A stretch of DNA of 64,000 nucleotides from Albidovulum sp. (GCA_026989275.1 JALSJQ010000024.1:1-64000); one strand, 5' to 3'; counted from the first letter of the stretch, positions 34,822 to 44,693 are shown. Notes: generated from the sequence alone by a model not told the origin. Numbers and translations are program-made.

Positions 34822-36852
34822 ATGAGTGATTTCAATCTGGACTGGACGGCGATCGGCGCCGACGGGGCGATCACGCTCGATTCGGGGGGCAGGTCCGTCG
34901 GAGTGACAGTGACGACGACGACCAATGCGGAAGGCAAGTCCTTTGGCTATACCGGGCTGGAGGACGGCGTGCTGACGGCGGGAGGAGTCCACGAGCCGGT
35001 GTCGGCGGACGTAACCTTCGACACGCCGGTTTCCAATCTCACCTTCGAACTTCTCGACGTGGACTCGCTGCCGGGGGCCTGGGACGACAAGGTCACCGTT
35101 CTGGCCCATGATCCCGACGGCAACCTCCTTCCGGTCACCTTCTCGAACACCAGCGGCCATCACGCCGTTTCCGGCAATACCGTCGAGGCCGAGGGCAATG
35201 CCTCGCCGGGCGTCGAGGGTTACGGCGCGCCCGACAGCGTGACGGTTTCGGTGGACGGGCCGGTGGCTTCGCTCTCGATCATTCTCGACAACGGTGCCGA
35301 CGCGGCCAGCTCCGGCACCGTGCGCATCGGCGATCTGTCCTTCGATGCCTATCATGGCGACGAAACCGATACGGATGCGGATCATTCGGGTGGTGATGCC
35401 GGGGATGCCGGCATGGTCGATTCGGGGTCGGGCCATGCGGGCACGGAAGATGGGGGCGAGCCGGACCATTCGGACGGTGACGGCGGCGCGGCCGCGGCGG
35501 TGCCGGCCGGCAGCGGCGGTCCGGCCTCCGGTGGCGGAGGCAGCGCCTCGGGCTCCGGTGGTGGCGGCGGTTCGCTCGATTACATCGTCGAGGGCACGGC
35601 GGGCAACGACGTGATCGACTACGACTACACCGGCGACCCGGAGGGCGACCGGGTCGATCACAACGACAATGCCGCCGGCAACAATGACGACGTGATCGAG
35701 GCCTATGGCGGCGACGACCGGATCCGCGCCGGCGACGGCAACGACACGGTCTATGCCGGCGACGGCGACGACTACGCCTCGGGCGGCAAGGGCGACGACA
35801 CGCTCTTCCTCGGCGACGGGGACGACAAGGGTTCCGGCGACGACGGCGACGACACCATCTATGCCGGTGCGGGAGACGACCTCCTTTACGGCGGCAAGGG
35901 CGACGACACGCTCTGGGGTGGTGCCGGCAACGATAGGCTCAGGGGCGGTTCGGGCGACGACACGCTCAACACCTGCGGCGACGGCGAGGCCGACAAGGCG
36001 GATGGCGGCAAGGATGCCGACACGTTCCATGCCGGTGCGGGCGATGTCGTCAATGGCGGTCATTCGGGCCACGATTTCGACACGCTCATGGTCGAGGGAC
36101 CGATCACCGTCACCCTCGACGGTGGCGGTGTCTACAACCTGAATGTCGGCGATACGCTCGATTTCGGATCCGGTGCCAATGTCAGCGGCACGGTCACCGG
36201 CCCCGGCCTTTCGGCCCCGGTGCGGTTCAGGGAGATCGAACGGATCGAGGCCACCAATACCTGCCCCGTGCCCTGCTTCACGAACGGCACGCTGATCGCC
36301 ACCCCCTATGGCGAGGTGCCGATCGAGACCCTGGAAGTGGGGGACCGTGTCATCACCCGCGACAACGGGGTGCAGCGCATTCGCTGGATCGGGGAGCGCG
36401 TGGTCGGTGGCGACGAGCTCGGACGCATGCCTTCGCTGCGGCCGATCCTGATCGAGGCCGGCGCCCTCGGAAACGGGCTGCCCGAGCGCGACCTTCTCGT
36501 TTCGCCCAACCACCGGATGCTGGTGACCGGCCAGGCCGATCTTCTCTATGGCGAAGCGGAAGTGCTGGTGGCGGCCAAGCATCTGACCCATCTGCCGGGG
36601 GTGCGGCAGGTCGATGTCGAGAATGTTACCTATTTCCATATCCTCTTCGACCGTCACGAGATCGTGCTCTCGAACGGCACCTGGTCCGAAAGCTTCCGCC
36701 CCGGCGATGTCGGCATGGATGCGCTCGAGGACGATCAGCGCCGCGAGATCCTTGCGCTCTTCCCCGAGCTCGCGCAGGAGACGGCGCGGGTGATCGACTT
36801 CCCGGCCGCGCGGCGCATCCTCAAGCGTCACGAGGCCGAGGCGCTCGGCTGA
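34822..36852 (+). CDS. RTX-repeat protein with C-terminal Hint (hedgehog/intein-like) domain
   Basis: 676 residues, acidic, no Sec signal. Residues 1-175 are a beta-rich N-terminal domain; about 175-260 is an Asp/Gly/Ser linker; about 260-430 holds RTX nonapeptides (GGDDRIRAGDGNDTVYAGDG and many GGxGDDxL units), which fold on calcium outside the cell; about 485-640 is a Hint domain beginning with Cys485 (CFTNGTLIATPYGEVPIETL) and carrying the SPNHRML block with its conserved His. Proteins of this plan in Rhodobacterales are type I secretion substrates. Whether the Hint domain self-cleaves is unknown; its catalytic Cys and His are kept. GAGGAGTTGTGGA precedes the ATG. No ABC transporter or membrane fusion gene is in the window. 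Confidence 0.9.
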   Translation: MSDFNLDWTAIGADGAITLDSGGRSVGVTVTTTTNAEGKSFGYTGLEDGVLTAGGVHEPVSADVTFDTPVSNLTFELLDVDSLPGAWDDKVTVLAHDPDGNLLPVTFSNTSGHHAVSGNTVEAEGNASPGVEGYGAPDSVTVSVDGPVASLSIILDNGADAASSGTVRIGDLSFDAYHGDETDTDADHSGGDAGDAGMVDSGSGHAGTEDGGEPDHSDGDGGAAAAVPAGSGGPASGGGGSASGSGGGGGSLDYIVEGTAGNDVIDYDYTGDPEGDRVDHNDNAAGNNDDVIEAYGGDDRIRAGDGNDTVYAGDGDDYASGGKGDDTLFLGDGDDKGSGDDGDDTIYAGAGDDLLYGGKGDDTLWGGAGNDRLRGGSGDDTLNTCGDGEADKADGGKDADTFHAGAGDVVNGGHSGHDFDTLMVEGPITVTLDGGGVYNLNVGDTLDFGSGANVSGTVTGPGLSAPVRFREIERIEATNTCPVPCFTNGTLIATPYGEVPIETLEVGDRVITRDNGVQRIRWIGERVVGGDELGRMPSLRPILIEAGALGNGLPERDLLVSPNHRMLVTGQADLLYGEAEVLVAAKHLTHLPGVRQVDVENVTYFHILFDRHEIVLSNGTWSESFRPGDVGMDALEDDQRREILALFPELAQETARVIDFPAARRILKRHEAEALG

Positions 36853-37385
36853 GGGGAGGCCGAACGGGGGCGGTTCGCAGCGGTCGTCTCCGGCCCCGGG
36901 CCGCGGCCGTGCTCCTCGGGATCGGGTCGGGCCGCCCGTGACGGGGGTGCGGGGTGCAGGGTGTGTTCCCGAGGGCCGGCAAGGCCGCGCATGATCGGGA
37001 GCCGCCGGGGGCGGGCGGCGCCGCGGGATCTTCCGCCCGGGATGTGTGGCACAAGGCGGGCTCCGTGTTCCTCCGGGTTCGTTCGGGGCTCGTGCCGCCA
37101 TGTTTTCGTGTCCGCACCCCGTTTCGTCATGCCCTCCTGCCGCCGGACCGTGAAGCGGATCGGTCTTTGCCGAGTCGTGCCGGGTTTCCTCCGGGTGGCG
37201 GCGGTTCGGCGGCTTCGAGCGCCCGCATGCACCCGGGATGGCGCCGACGCATTTCCGCATGCCCGGCGCTTCCGGACTCTCGCATCGACCGCATGACGGC
37301 CCGTCCTGCCCGCCGTCTTTTCGCCCGCTCGTCGCCTTGTCCGCCGCCGCCGGGGCGGCTAGTCAGGCGGGGAGGGTGCGAGGGG
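36853..37385. other. 533-bp intergenic region, no gene seen
   Basis: Between the Hint/RTX gene and priA. Frames open here are low-complexity and lack domain or composition support. Direct start signals for priA lie at its right end. Confidence 0.45.
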
Positions 37386-39596
37386 GTGGTGGTGCAGGCA
37401 ACGGAGCCGAGGCGATACGCGGAGGGGGAGGTGGTCGGCGTGCTGCCGCTGCGCCAGCCGGCCGTGCCCTTCGACTATCTCGTGCCTGCGGGCGGCGTGA
37501 CCGAGGGCGCCTTCGTCGAGGTGCCGCTGGGTCGGGCCGCCGCCTTCGGCGTGGTCTGGGGGCCGGGCGGCGGCGACGTGCCGCGGGAGCGGCTGAGGCC
37601 CGTCACCCGCATCCTCGATCTGCCGCCGCTGACGCCGGTCCTGCGTCGTTTCGTGATGCGGATGGCCGATTACGTCATGGCTTCCGACGGGGCGGTGCTG
37701 CGGCTCACGACCCGTGCTCCGGGCCTTTTCGACGGGCCCGGCACGCGCAGGCTGTGGCGCTGGAGCGGCGCGGAACCCCCCCGGCTGACCCCGGCGCGCC
37801 GTCGCGTGCTCGCGCTGTTCGCCGCGGCCGGCCCCGAGGCGGCGATGACCGCCGCCGACATCGCCCGTGCCGCGGGCGTTTCCTCCGCCGTCGTGCAGGG
37901 GTTGGCCAGGCTCGGCGTGCTCGTCCCCGTCGAGATGCCGCGCGACATGCCTTTCGAGCGGCTCGATCATGCCCGCCCCGGCAGGACGCTTTCGCCCGAT
38001 CAGGCCCGGGCCGCGGCGCGGCTGCGCGAGAAGGTCGCGACGGGCGGCTACGGCGCCACGCTGCTTTTCGGGGTGACCGGGTCGGGCAAGACCGAGGTCT
38101 ATCTCGAGGCGGTGGCCGAATGCCTCGCTCGCGGGCGGCAGGCTCTCGTCCTTCTGCCCGAAATCGCCCTGACCTCTGCCTTCGTCGCCCGGGTCGAAGC
38201 CCGTTTCGGGGCCCGGCCGGCCGAGTGGCATTCCGGGGTGAGCGGCGCGGCGCGGCGCCGGGTCTGGCGCATGGTCGCCGAAGGGGGCGCGGAACTCGTC
38301 GTCGGTGCGCGTTCGGCACTGTTCCTGCCCTTCCGCGATCTCGGGCTGATCGTCGTCGACGAGGAGCACGACCCCTCCTACAAGCAGGAGGAGGGGGTGA
38401 TCTATCACGCCCGCGACATGGCGGTGTTGCGGGCTTCGCTCGAGGGGGCGCAGATCGTGCTGGCCTCGGCAACGCCGTCGCTCGAAAGCTGGGTCAATGC
38501 CGAGGCGGGGAAATACGAACGGCTGGATCTGCCCCGTCGCTTCGGGGCGGCGGTGCTGCCGCGGATGCAGGTCGTGGACATGCGACGCGAGGCGCTGCCG
38601 GCCACGCGCTGGATCTCGCCGACGCTGGCAGGGGCGGTGGAAGAGCGGCTCGCGGCCGGCGAACAGGCGCTGCTCTTTCTCAACCGGCGCGGCTATGCCC
38701 CCCTCACCCTGTGTCGCGCCTGCGGTCACCAGATCGGCTGCCCCCATTGTGACGCGCGCATGGTCGCGCACCGGCTGCGCGGCGAGATGATGTGTCACCA
38801 GTGCGGCTACACCCTGCCCCTGCCCACCGCCTGCCCCGCCTGCGGGGAGGAAGACCGGCTCGCCCCGATCGGCCCCGGCATCGAGCGGCTCGCCGAGGAG
38901 GCCGCCGCGCTCTTTCCCGAGGCGCGGATCGCGCTCCTCTCCTCCGACATGGCGCTCTCGCCCACGGCGCTCGAGGCCGAGATCGAGCGGATCGCCCGCG
39001 GCGAGGCCGACATCGTCATCGGCACGCAGATGGTCGCCAAGGGGCACAATTTCCCGCTGCTCACGCTGATCGGGATCATCGACGTCGATCTCGGGCTCGA
39101 AGGGGGCGACCTTCGGGCCGCCGAACGCAGCTTCCAGCTGGTGCGGCAGGTGGCAGGGCGTGCCGGGCGGGCCGAGCGGCCGGGGCTGGCGCTGATCCAG
39201 ACCCATCAGCCGGCCCATCCGGTGGTGCGGGCCATGCTGGCCGACGACCCGGAGACCTTCTGGCGCGCCGAGGCCGATCAGCGCCGCGCGGCGGGGATGC
39301 CCCCTTTCGGCCGGCTCGCCGGCATCATCCTCTCGGGGCCGGATGCCGGGGAGGTGATGGCGGCGGGGCGGGCGCTGGCCGCCGCCGCCGGGCCCCTGCG
39401 CGCTGCCGGGATCGCACTTTACGGCCCCGCCCCGGCGCCGATCGCCCGGATCCGCGGTCGCCACCGGGTGCGGCTTCTCGTGCAGGCTCCGCGCAAGGTG
39501 CGGCTCCAGCCCCATCTGCGCCGCTGGCTTGCCGGCGTGCGCCGCCCGGCCTCGGTGCGCCTCGTGGTCGATATCGACCCCCAGAGCTTTCTCTGA
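37386..39596 (+). CDS. priA: Primosomal protein N', replication restart helicase
   Basis: 736 residues from the first of three consecutive GTG codons (37386), after GGGAGGG. N-terminal DNA-binding part (FDYLVPAGGVTEGAFVEVPL), helicase Walker A FGVTGSGKTEVYLEAV, DEEHDPSYKQ, motif III ASATPSLESW, the eight-cysteine zinc region (CRACGHQIGCPHC, CHQCGYTL, CPAC) and C-terminal helicase motifs (IGTQMVAKGHNFP, RQVAGRAGRAERPG). It reloads the replicative helicase at stalled forks. Length matches E. coli PriA. There is no ATG in the plausible start region, so the GTG start is an inference. Confidence 0.94.
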   Translation: MVVQATEPRRYAEGEVVGVLPLRQPAVPFDYLVPAGGVTEGAFVEVPLGRAAAFGVVWGPGGGDVPRERLRPVTRILDLPPLTPVLRRFVMRMADYVMASDGAVLRLTTRAPGLFDGPGTRRLWRWSGAEPPRLTPARRRVLALFAAAGPEAAMTAADIARAAGVSSAVVQGLARLGVLVPVEMPRDMPFERLDHARPGRTLSPDQARAAARLREKVATGGYGATLLFGVTGSGKTEVYLEAVAECLARGRQALVLLPEIALTSAFVARVEARFGARPAEWHSGVSGAARRRVWRMVAEGGAELVVGARSALFLPFRDLGLIVVDEEHDPSYKQEEGVIYHARDMAVLRASLEGAQIVLASATPSLESWVNAEAGKYERLDLPRRFGAAVLPRMQVVDMRREALPATRWISPTLAGAVEERLAAGEQALLFLNRRGYAPLTLCRACGHQIGCPHCDARMVAHRLRGEMMCHQCGYTLPLPTACPACGEEDRLAPIGPGIERLAEEAAALFPEARIALLSSDMALSPTALEAEIERIARGEADIVIGTQMVAKGHNFPLLTLIGIIDVDLGLEGGDLRAAERSFQLVRQVAGRAGRAERPGLALIQTHQPAHPVVRAMLADDPETFWRAEADQRRAAGMPPFGRLAGIILSGPDAGEVMAAGRALAAAAGPLRAAGIALYGPAPAPIARIRGRHRVRLLVQAPRKVRLQPHLRRWLAGVRRPASVRLVVDIDPQSFL

Positions 39597-39693
39597 GGGC
39601 GCGGCGCTCCTCTGGAGGCGCGATCGGCGTCTGGCAAAGCGGGGACGGGAGGGCTAAGAGAGACGGCGAAAGGCGCAGGAGCGAGGCGAAGGG

Positions 39694-40821
39694 ATGGACC
39701 AGCGGAAGCGGCGGCCGATCATGCCGAAGGCGGGGATCCTCGACATCACCCCCTATGAGGGCGGCGAGAGCGGCCTCGGGGCGGGGCGCGAGGTCATCAA
39801 GCTTTCCTCGAACGAAAGCCCCTGGGGCCCCTCGGAAGCGGCCCTGGCCGCCTATCGCGCCGCCGGGGAACGGCTGGCCCTCTATCCCGACGGCAGCCAC
39901 CGCGCGCTACGCCGGGCGATCGCCGAGGTGCACGGGCTCGACGCCGGCCGCATCGTCTGCGGCGCGGGTTCCGACGAGCTTCTAGGGCTTCTCTGCCATG
40001 CCTATGCCGGGCCGGGCGACGAGGTGATCCGCACCGAACACGGTTTCGCCATGTACGAGATCTACGCCCGGGGCGCCGGGGCGACGCCGGTGGTGGCGCC
40101 GGAGCGCGCGCGCATGGTCGATGTCGATGCCATTCTCGACAAGGTCACCGCCCGCACGCGGCTGGTCTTCATCGCCAACCCGGCCAACCCGACCGGAACC
40201 ATGATTTCCGAGGAAGAGGTGGTGCGTCTTGCCGGCAGCCTGCCCGGGCATGTGCTGCTCGTGCTCGACGGGGCCTATGCCGAATTCGTCGAGGGGTTCG
40301 ACGGCGGTGCCTCCCTTGTCGATGCCCGTGACAACGTGGTGATGACGCGCACCTTCTCGAAGATTCACGGCCTCGGCGGGCTTCGCGTCGGCTGGGCCTA
40401 CGGCCCCGATCATGTGATCGACGTTCTCGATCGGCTGCGCAGCCCGTTCAATGTCAGTGCGCCGGCACTGGCGGCGGCGGCCGCGGCGGTGCGCGACACC
40501 AACCGCGTCGCCTGGCTCCGGGCCGAGAATGCCCGCCTGCGGGCATGGATGACCGAGCGTCTCGTCGCGCTCGGCATCGCCATCGACCCGTCCTTCGCCA
40601 ATTTCATCCTCGCCCGCTTCGACAGCCCGCAGACGGCCGCGGCCGCCGATGCGGCGCTGAGGGAACGGGGGATCATCGTTCGCAAGGTCGCGGGCTACGG
40701 CCTGCCCGAAGGGCTGAGGATCACCGTCGGCACCGAGGAGCAATGCCGCAAGGTGGTGGCGGCGCTCGAGGATTTCATGGCCGGCCGGGCCGCTCCCGGC
40801 GGGGAGGGCGCCGATGGCTGA
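39694..40821 (+). CDS. hisC: Histidinol-phosphate aminotransferase
   Basis: 375 residues, fold-type I aminotransferase: KLSSNESPWGPSEAA, GAGSDELLGLLCHAY, NPANPTGTMIS, and the PLP lysine motif TFSKIHGLGGLRVGW. HisC enzymes in alphaproteobacteria usually also act on aromatic amino acids, and the stop codon here overlaps the prephenate dehydrogenase start, pointing to a role in tyrosine/phenylalanine synthesis as well as histidine. GAAGGG precedes the ATG; an internal ATG at 39721 is an alternative. Confidence 0.93.
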   Translation: MDQRKRRPIMPKAGILDITPYEGGESGLGAGREVIKLSSNESPWGPSEAALAAYRAAGERLALYPDGSHRALRRAIAEVHGLDAGRIVCGAGSDELLGLLCHAYAGPGDEVIRTEHGFAMYEIYARGAGATPVVAPERARMVDVDAILDKVTARTRLVFIANPANPTGTMISEEEVVRLAGSLPGHVLLVLDGAYAEFVEGFDGGASLVDARDNVVMTRTFSKIHGLGGLRVGWAYGPDHVIDVLDRLRSPFNVSAPALAAAAAAVRDTNRVAWLRAENARLRAWMTERLVALGIAIDPSFANFILARFDSPQTAAAADAALRERGIIVRKVAGYGLPEGLRITVGTEEQCRKVVAALEDFMAGRAAPGGEGADG

Positions 40822-42022
40822 GCAGAGGCGCCCGTCCACTTCCGCTTCCGCGCGGGGCGCCGCGGAGGCGCTGCCGCGTGCGGAGGGCGACCGTGCCGCC
40901 GCCGCATCTGCATCCGCAACACCGGCGCCGGGAGAGACGGGCGGCGCGGGCGGACCGCTCTACCGCCATGTCGCCTTCATCGGGCTCGGGCTCATCGCCT
41001 CCTCGCTGGGGCAGGCGATGAAGGCCCTCGGTCTTGCGGAACGCATCACCGGCCATGCGCGCTCGGAGCGAACCCGGGCCGAGGCGCGCGAGGTCGGTTT
41101 CGTGGACGAGGTTTTCGCTTCGCCCGAAGAGGCGGTGGCGGGGGCCGATCTCGTCATTCTCGCGACCCCCGTGCGGGCCATGGGCGAGATTGCCCGCCGC
41201 ATCGGCCCCCGTCTCGCGCCGGGGGCGACGGTGAGCGATGTCGGCTCGGTCAAGGGCTTCGTCGTCGAGACGGTGCGGCCCCATCTGCCCGAAGGGGTGC
41301 ACTTCATCCCGGCCCATCCGATCGCCGGCACCGAGCATTCGGGGCCGAAGGCGGGTTTCCCAGAGCTCTTTCGCGGACGCTGGTGCATCTTCACGCCGCT
41401 CGAGGGCACGGACGGGGCGGCGCTTGCGCGCTACCGGCGGCTGTGGGAGGCGGTCGGCTCCAGGGTGGACGAGATGGACCCGGAGCACCACGATCTGGTG
41501 CTTGCGGTCACCTCGCATGCGCCCCATCTCATCGCCTATACCATGGTCGGGGTGGCCGACGATCTCGGTCGGGTCACCGATTCGGAGGTGATCCAGTATT
41601 CGGCCGCCGGGTTTCGCGACTTCACCCGCATCGCCGCTTCCGATCCGACCATGTGGCGCGACGTGTTCCTGACCAACAAGGATGCGACGCTCGAGATCCT
41701 CGGTCGCTTCACCGAGGAGCTGTTCGCGCTCCAGCGGGCGATCCGCATGGGCGACGGGGATTTCCTCCATGCCTATTTTACCCGGACAAGGACGATCCGC
41801 CGTGGTATTCTCGAAGCGGGGCAGGATGTGCCGCTGCCCGATTTCGGCCGTGCCGTCCTGCCGAAGGTGATCGGGGCCGAAACGGGCGCGGGCAGGGCCG
41901 CCGAGGCGGGAGAGAGCCCGTCCGGAAAGACCGGAGGAGATGCGGGAGGCGGAAGCGATGCCGCAGCCGGGCCGGGAGGCGGAGCAGGCGAGAGCGGGCA
42001 GGCGGCAGCGCCGAAGGGGTGA
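40814..42022 (+). CDS. tyrC: Prephenate/arogenate dehydrogenase
   Basis: 402 residues. A ~45-residue Ala/Ser-rich leader precedes the NAD-binding fold (HVAFIGLGLIASSLGQAM), and the family motifs SDVGSVKGFVVE, HPIAGTEHSGP and FRDFTRIAASDPTMW follow. It makes the 4-hydroxyphenylpyruvate or tyrosine precursor by oxidative decarboxylation. The C-terminal ~55 residues are Gly/Ala-rich and unlike the core. Its ATG lies inside the end of hisC (8-bp overlap), so the two are translationally coupled. Confidence 0.92.
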   Translation: MAEQRRPSTSASARGAAEALPRAEGDRAAAASASATPAPGETGGAGGPLYRHVAFIGLGLIASSLGQAMKALGLAERITGHARSERTRAEAREVGFVDEVFASPEEAVAGADLVILATPVRAMGEIARRIGPRLAPGATVSDVGSVKGFVVETVRPHLPEGVHFIPAHPIAGTEHSGPKAGFPELFRGRWCIFTPLEGTDGAALARYRRLWEAVGSRVDEMDPEHHDLVLAVTSHAPHLIAYTMVGVADDLGRVTDSEVIQYSAAGFRDFTRIAASDPTMWRDVFLTNKDATLEILGRFTEELFALQRAIRMGDGDFLHAYFTRTRTIRRGILEAGQDVPLPDFGRAVLPKVIGAETGAGRAAEAGESPSGKTGGDAGGGSDAAAGPGGGAGESGQAAAPKG

Positions 42023-42086
42023 GGCGGCCGGTGCATGCGCATGTGCGGCCCGGCCGGCCGGGTGGGGGCAACGCCCCCGTCCGGGA

Positions 42087-43232
42087 GTGGCTTCCCGCGG
42101 TGGAGGGGGGCGTGCGGCCGCGCTCCCGGCAGACCGGGCGTCGGGGAGGCCGGGGCTCCTGCTGGCCGCCCCGCTCTGCCGTCTGGCGGCGTTTTTCTGG
42201 ATCGGCCTTGTCCTTGCGGCCTTTCTGGCCCTGATTGCCGACGGGGCTGGGGCGGGGGAGCTGCGCCCGCGCCCGCGGCCCTGGCCCGCTCCGCCCGCAC
42301 CCTCGTCCGATCTGCGCCTTGCCCCGATCCTCTACCCGCCGGCCCCTGCGCCCACGGCCCCGCCACCGGTCCGTTTCCATCCCGATCTGCGTCCGCGCCC
42401 GCGGCCTGCCCGCGCCGCCTTCCTTCCCGTTCGCCCCGTGCCGCTGGCCCTCGCGCGGGTGCCGGTCTTCTTCCGATGGGATCTGCGGCCGGCGCCTCGC
42501 CCCGTTCTGCGTCCGGGTGGGGGGGGCGTCGGGTCGATCGCCCTCGCGGCGCCTGCGCCGGTCAAGGTGGTGTTCCTGCCCGAGGAGCTGAAGAAAGTCG
42601 CCACACGCTCCGCCGCGGCTGCGCCGCCGCTCGCGGCCATGACGCTTGCGGCACGGCCGGCGCTGCGCCCTGGACCTCTCCCCGCCCCCGCCGCCTTCGA
42701 CCCGGCCGAGAGGGCGGTGTGCGGCGACCCGGCGATCCGCGGCGTGCCCGTTCCGCCCCTGACCGGCCGCTTGCGCGGCTGCGGCATCGCGCGCCCCGTC
42801 AAGGTGACCCGGATCGACGGGCTGCGCCTCACCGCGCCCGCCACTGTCAACTGCGCCACGGCAAGGGCGCTCAAGCGCTGGATCCGCGGCGGGGTGAAAC
42901 CGGCGGTCGGGCGCATGGGCGGGGGACCGGTGGCCCTCCGGGTGATCGCCAGCTATTCGTGCCGCACCCGCAATTCCCGCCCCGGGGCGAAGCTTTCGGA
43001 ACATGCGAAGGGCAATGCGGTCGATGTGGCGGCGATCATCCTCGCCGACGGTCGCGCGATCTCCGTGCGGGAGGACTGGGGCCGCGGGCGCAAGGGGCGG
43101 CTGCTCGCCCGTCTGCACCGGGCCGCCTGCGGGCCGTTCGGAACCGTGCTCGGCCCCCGTTCGGACCGCTACCATCGCGATCATTTCCACCTCGACGTCG
43201 CCCGCTATCGCTCCGGCCCCTACTGCCGTTGA
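42087..43232 (+). CDS. Extensin-like family protein, membrane-anchored
   Basis: The C-terminal ~180 residues match the bacterial extensin-like domain (cysteines in AVCGDPAIRG, LRGCGIARPV, TVNCATARALKRW, SYSCRTRN and GPYCR; SEHAKGNAVDVAAI and HRDHFHLDVA, which resemble zinc-peptidase-like sites). Before it are a membrane helix (FFWIGLVLAAFLALIAD) and a Pro/Arg-rich linker. Exported cell-envelope role likely. The start is uncertain: no in-frame ATG lies near, and the GTG at 42087 was picked as the last before the membrane helix; the frame is open further upstream into tyrC. Confidence 0.75.
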   Translation: MASRGGGGRAAALPADRASGRPGLLLAAPLCRLAAFFWIGLVLAAFLALIADGAGAGELRPRPRPWPAPPAPSSDLRLAPILYPPAPAPTAPPPVRFHPDLRPRPRPARAAFLPVRPVPLALARVPVFFRWDLRPAPRPVLRPGGGGVGSIALAAPAPVKVVFLPEELKKVATRSAAAAPPLAAMTLAARPALRPGPLPAPAAFDPAERAVCGDPAIRGVPVPPLTGRLRGCGIARPVKVTRIDGLRLTAPATVNCATARALKRWIRGGVKPAVGRMGGGPVALRVIASYSCRTRNSRPGAKLSEHAKGNAVDVAAIILADGRAISVREDWGRGRKGRLLARLHRAACGPFGTVLGPRSDRYHRDHFHLDVARYRSGPYCR

Positions 43233-43298
43233 AGGACCGAGGGCGGAGGCGGAGGGGCGGTCGCTCTCCCGAACCGGCGGGCAGGAAAGGAGGGCCGA

Positions 43299-44393
43299 TC
43301 AGAACGGCACGCTGAGCCCGACGACGAATCCCCTGGGCGGCGTGCGCCCCTTGCCGAGCCGGCCGGACTTGTAATCGGAGACGATCTTCGCCTTCACGCG
43401 CCCGATCTCCCGGCTGGCGATGCGTTGCAGCTTCCGGCGATCTTCCTTCAGCTGCCTGCCGATCCGCTTCATTTCCTTTCTCAGACGGATTATTTCTTTC
43501 AAGTTTTTGTTCATTTCCTCGATCAATTTTCTGTAACGTCGGCCGTATTCCTTGACGCTCTTTATGAGTTGGTTCTTGTATTCGATCTCATCTTCATAGA
43601 ATTCGCGCATTTTCTTGGGAAGCTTCCGATTCCCGAAGATATGTTCATCGAGGAAGCTCCTGCCTCCCAGATCCGACCACGCTCTTTCAGCGTTATAGAG
43701 AATGTCATCTTCTTCCTGTTCTAGGCGTGACAATTTGCGCTTCAGCTGGTCGAGCCTGTCCCGGATCTCCTTCAGCCGCTTGCGGTTGCGCTCGATCCGG
43801 CTGCGGATCCGTTCGGCCTGGTTGCGCGGGCCGCGGCTGACGCTTTCCGCCTTGCGCTGTGCGGCGGCGAGGGCTTTCGCCACTTCCGCCTTCGGTTTGC
43901 CGGCGTTCTCCCTGCGATAGGAGGCCGTGAGCAAGGCGGCCTGCTTCTTCGCTGTCTGACCCACCCGGCGATAGACCTGTGCGTCCCGGAGGAGTTCCGC
44001 CGGGGCGGGGGCCGGGATTTCGCCGGGCGCGGGAATGTCGAGCTGCTCCGACGGGACGGGAGGCGGCACTAGCATGTTGGTGAAGGGCGTGGGGATGGAC
44101 CGCATGGCGGCGCGGGTGGCGATCAATTCCTTCGTGCCGGGAATCAGGCTGGCACGGGTGATCTTGAACAACAGGTCCATGAGAAGGAAGAGACCGATCA
44201 ACAAGGCAAGATCGTCCATCAGGGCAGTAGTGGAACGGCCCCTGCGGTATTTCCGTTTCGCTACGAGTGGCGTGGTGTAGCCGCCGCTCTCGCAGGCTTC
44301 GCCGCAGGCCGTTGCCGGTCGGGGCATCAGGCCCACGGCTGCGGCGCCGGCAAGGGCGGTTGTCGTCAACAGGAATGCGCGCCTTTCCATCAT
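43299..44393 (-). CDS. Tat-exported coiled-coil protein, unknown function
   Basis: 364 residues. A twin-arginine signal (MMERRAFLLTTTALAGAAAV, RRxFL then a hydrophobic core and ATA cleavage region) is followed by CGEACESGGY, one membrane helix (about 63-80, LALLIGLFLLMDLLF), a Pro-rich linker (about 115-135) and a long highly charged coiled coil (about 165-345, RIRSRIERNRKRLKEIRDRL and EMNKNLKEIIRLRKEMKRI). It ends RGFVVGLSVPF. Bases 43440-43740 are markedly A+T-richer than the neighbours, with many AAA/AAT/TTG codons. GAGAGGCG precedes an ATGATG start. It may be a recent arrival (inference). Confidence 0.75.
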   Translation of the reverse strand: MMERRAFLLTTTALAGAAAVGLMPRPATACGEACESGGYTTPLVAKRKYRRGRSTTALMDDLALLIGLFLLMDLLFKITRASLIPGTKELIATRAAMRSIPTPFTNMLVPPPVPSEQLDIPAPGEIPAPAPAELLRDAQVYRRVGQTAKKQAALLTASYRRENAGKPKAEVAKALAAAQRKAESVSRGPRNQAERIRSRIERNRKRLKEIRDRLDQLKRKLSRLEQEEDDILYNAERAWSDLGGRSFLDEHIFGNRKLPKKMREFYEDEIEYKNQLIKSVKEYGRRYRKLIEEMNKNLKEIIRLRKEMKRIGRQLKEDRRKLQRIASREIGRVKAKIVSDYKSGRLGKGRTPPRGFVVGLSVPF

Positions 44394-44559
44394 CGCCTCT
44401 CCCTCCCGTGTCGTGTCCTCGATGTTCCTGTTCTTCGCACGGTGCCGGACACGCCATGCGTTGCGCCTCGCGGGGCGAACGGAGACGACTTCGGGACGGG
44501 CCAGCCGGCAGGACCGATGCCATTCCCGATCGCACGCCCTTGACGCAACGTCACATTGA

Positions 44560-44587
44560 AACATAGCACATTCCCTCGATTTCTCAA
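44560..44587 (-). promoter_or_regulatory. Possible promoter of the coiled-coil protein gene
   Basis: On the minus strand TTGAGA (44587-44582), a 16-base spacer, then TATGTT (44565-44560), about 165 bp before the coding start. The surrounding 300-bp gap to nadK (44394-44693) shows no gene. Confidence 0.35.
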
Positions 44588-44693
44588 CTTTCGGCATGCC
44601 GGGCCCGCCCATCCGCTCCCTTGCCTTTGCCGGGCGGCTCGGGCACCTTGCGGGCGGCGGTCGGGAGCGGTGGAGGGAGCGGGAGAAAGGCGG

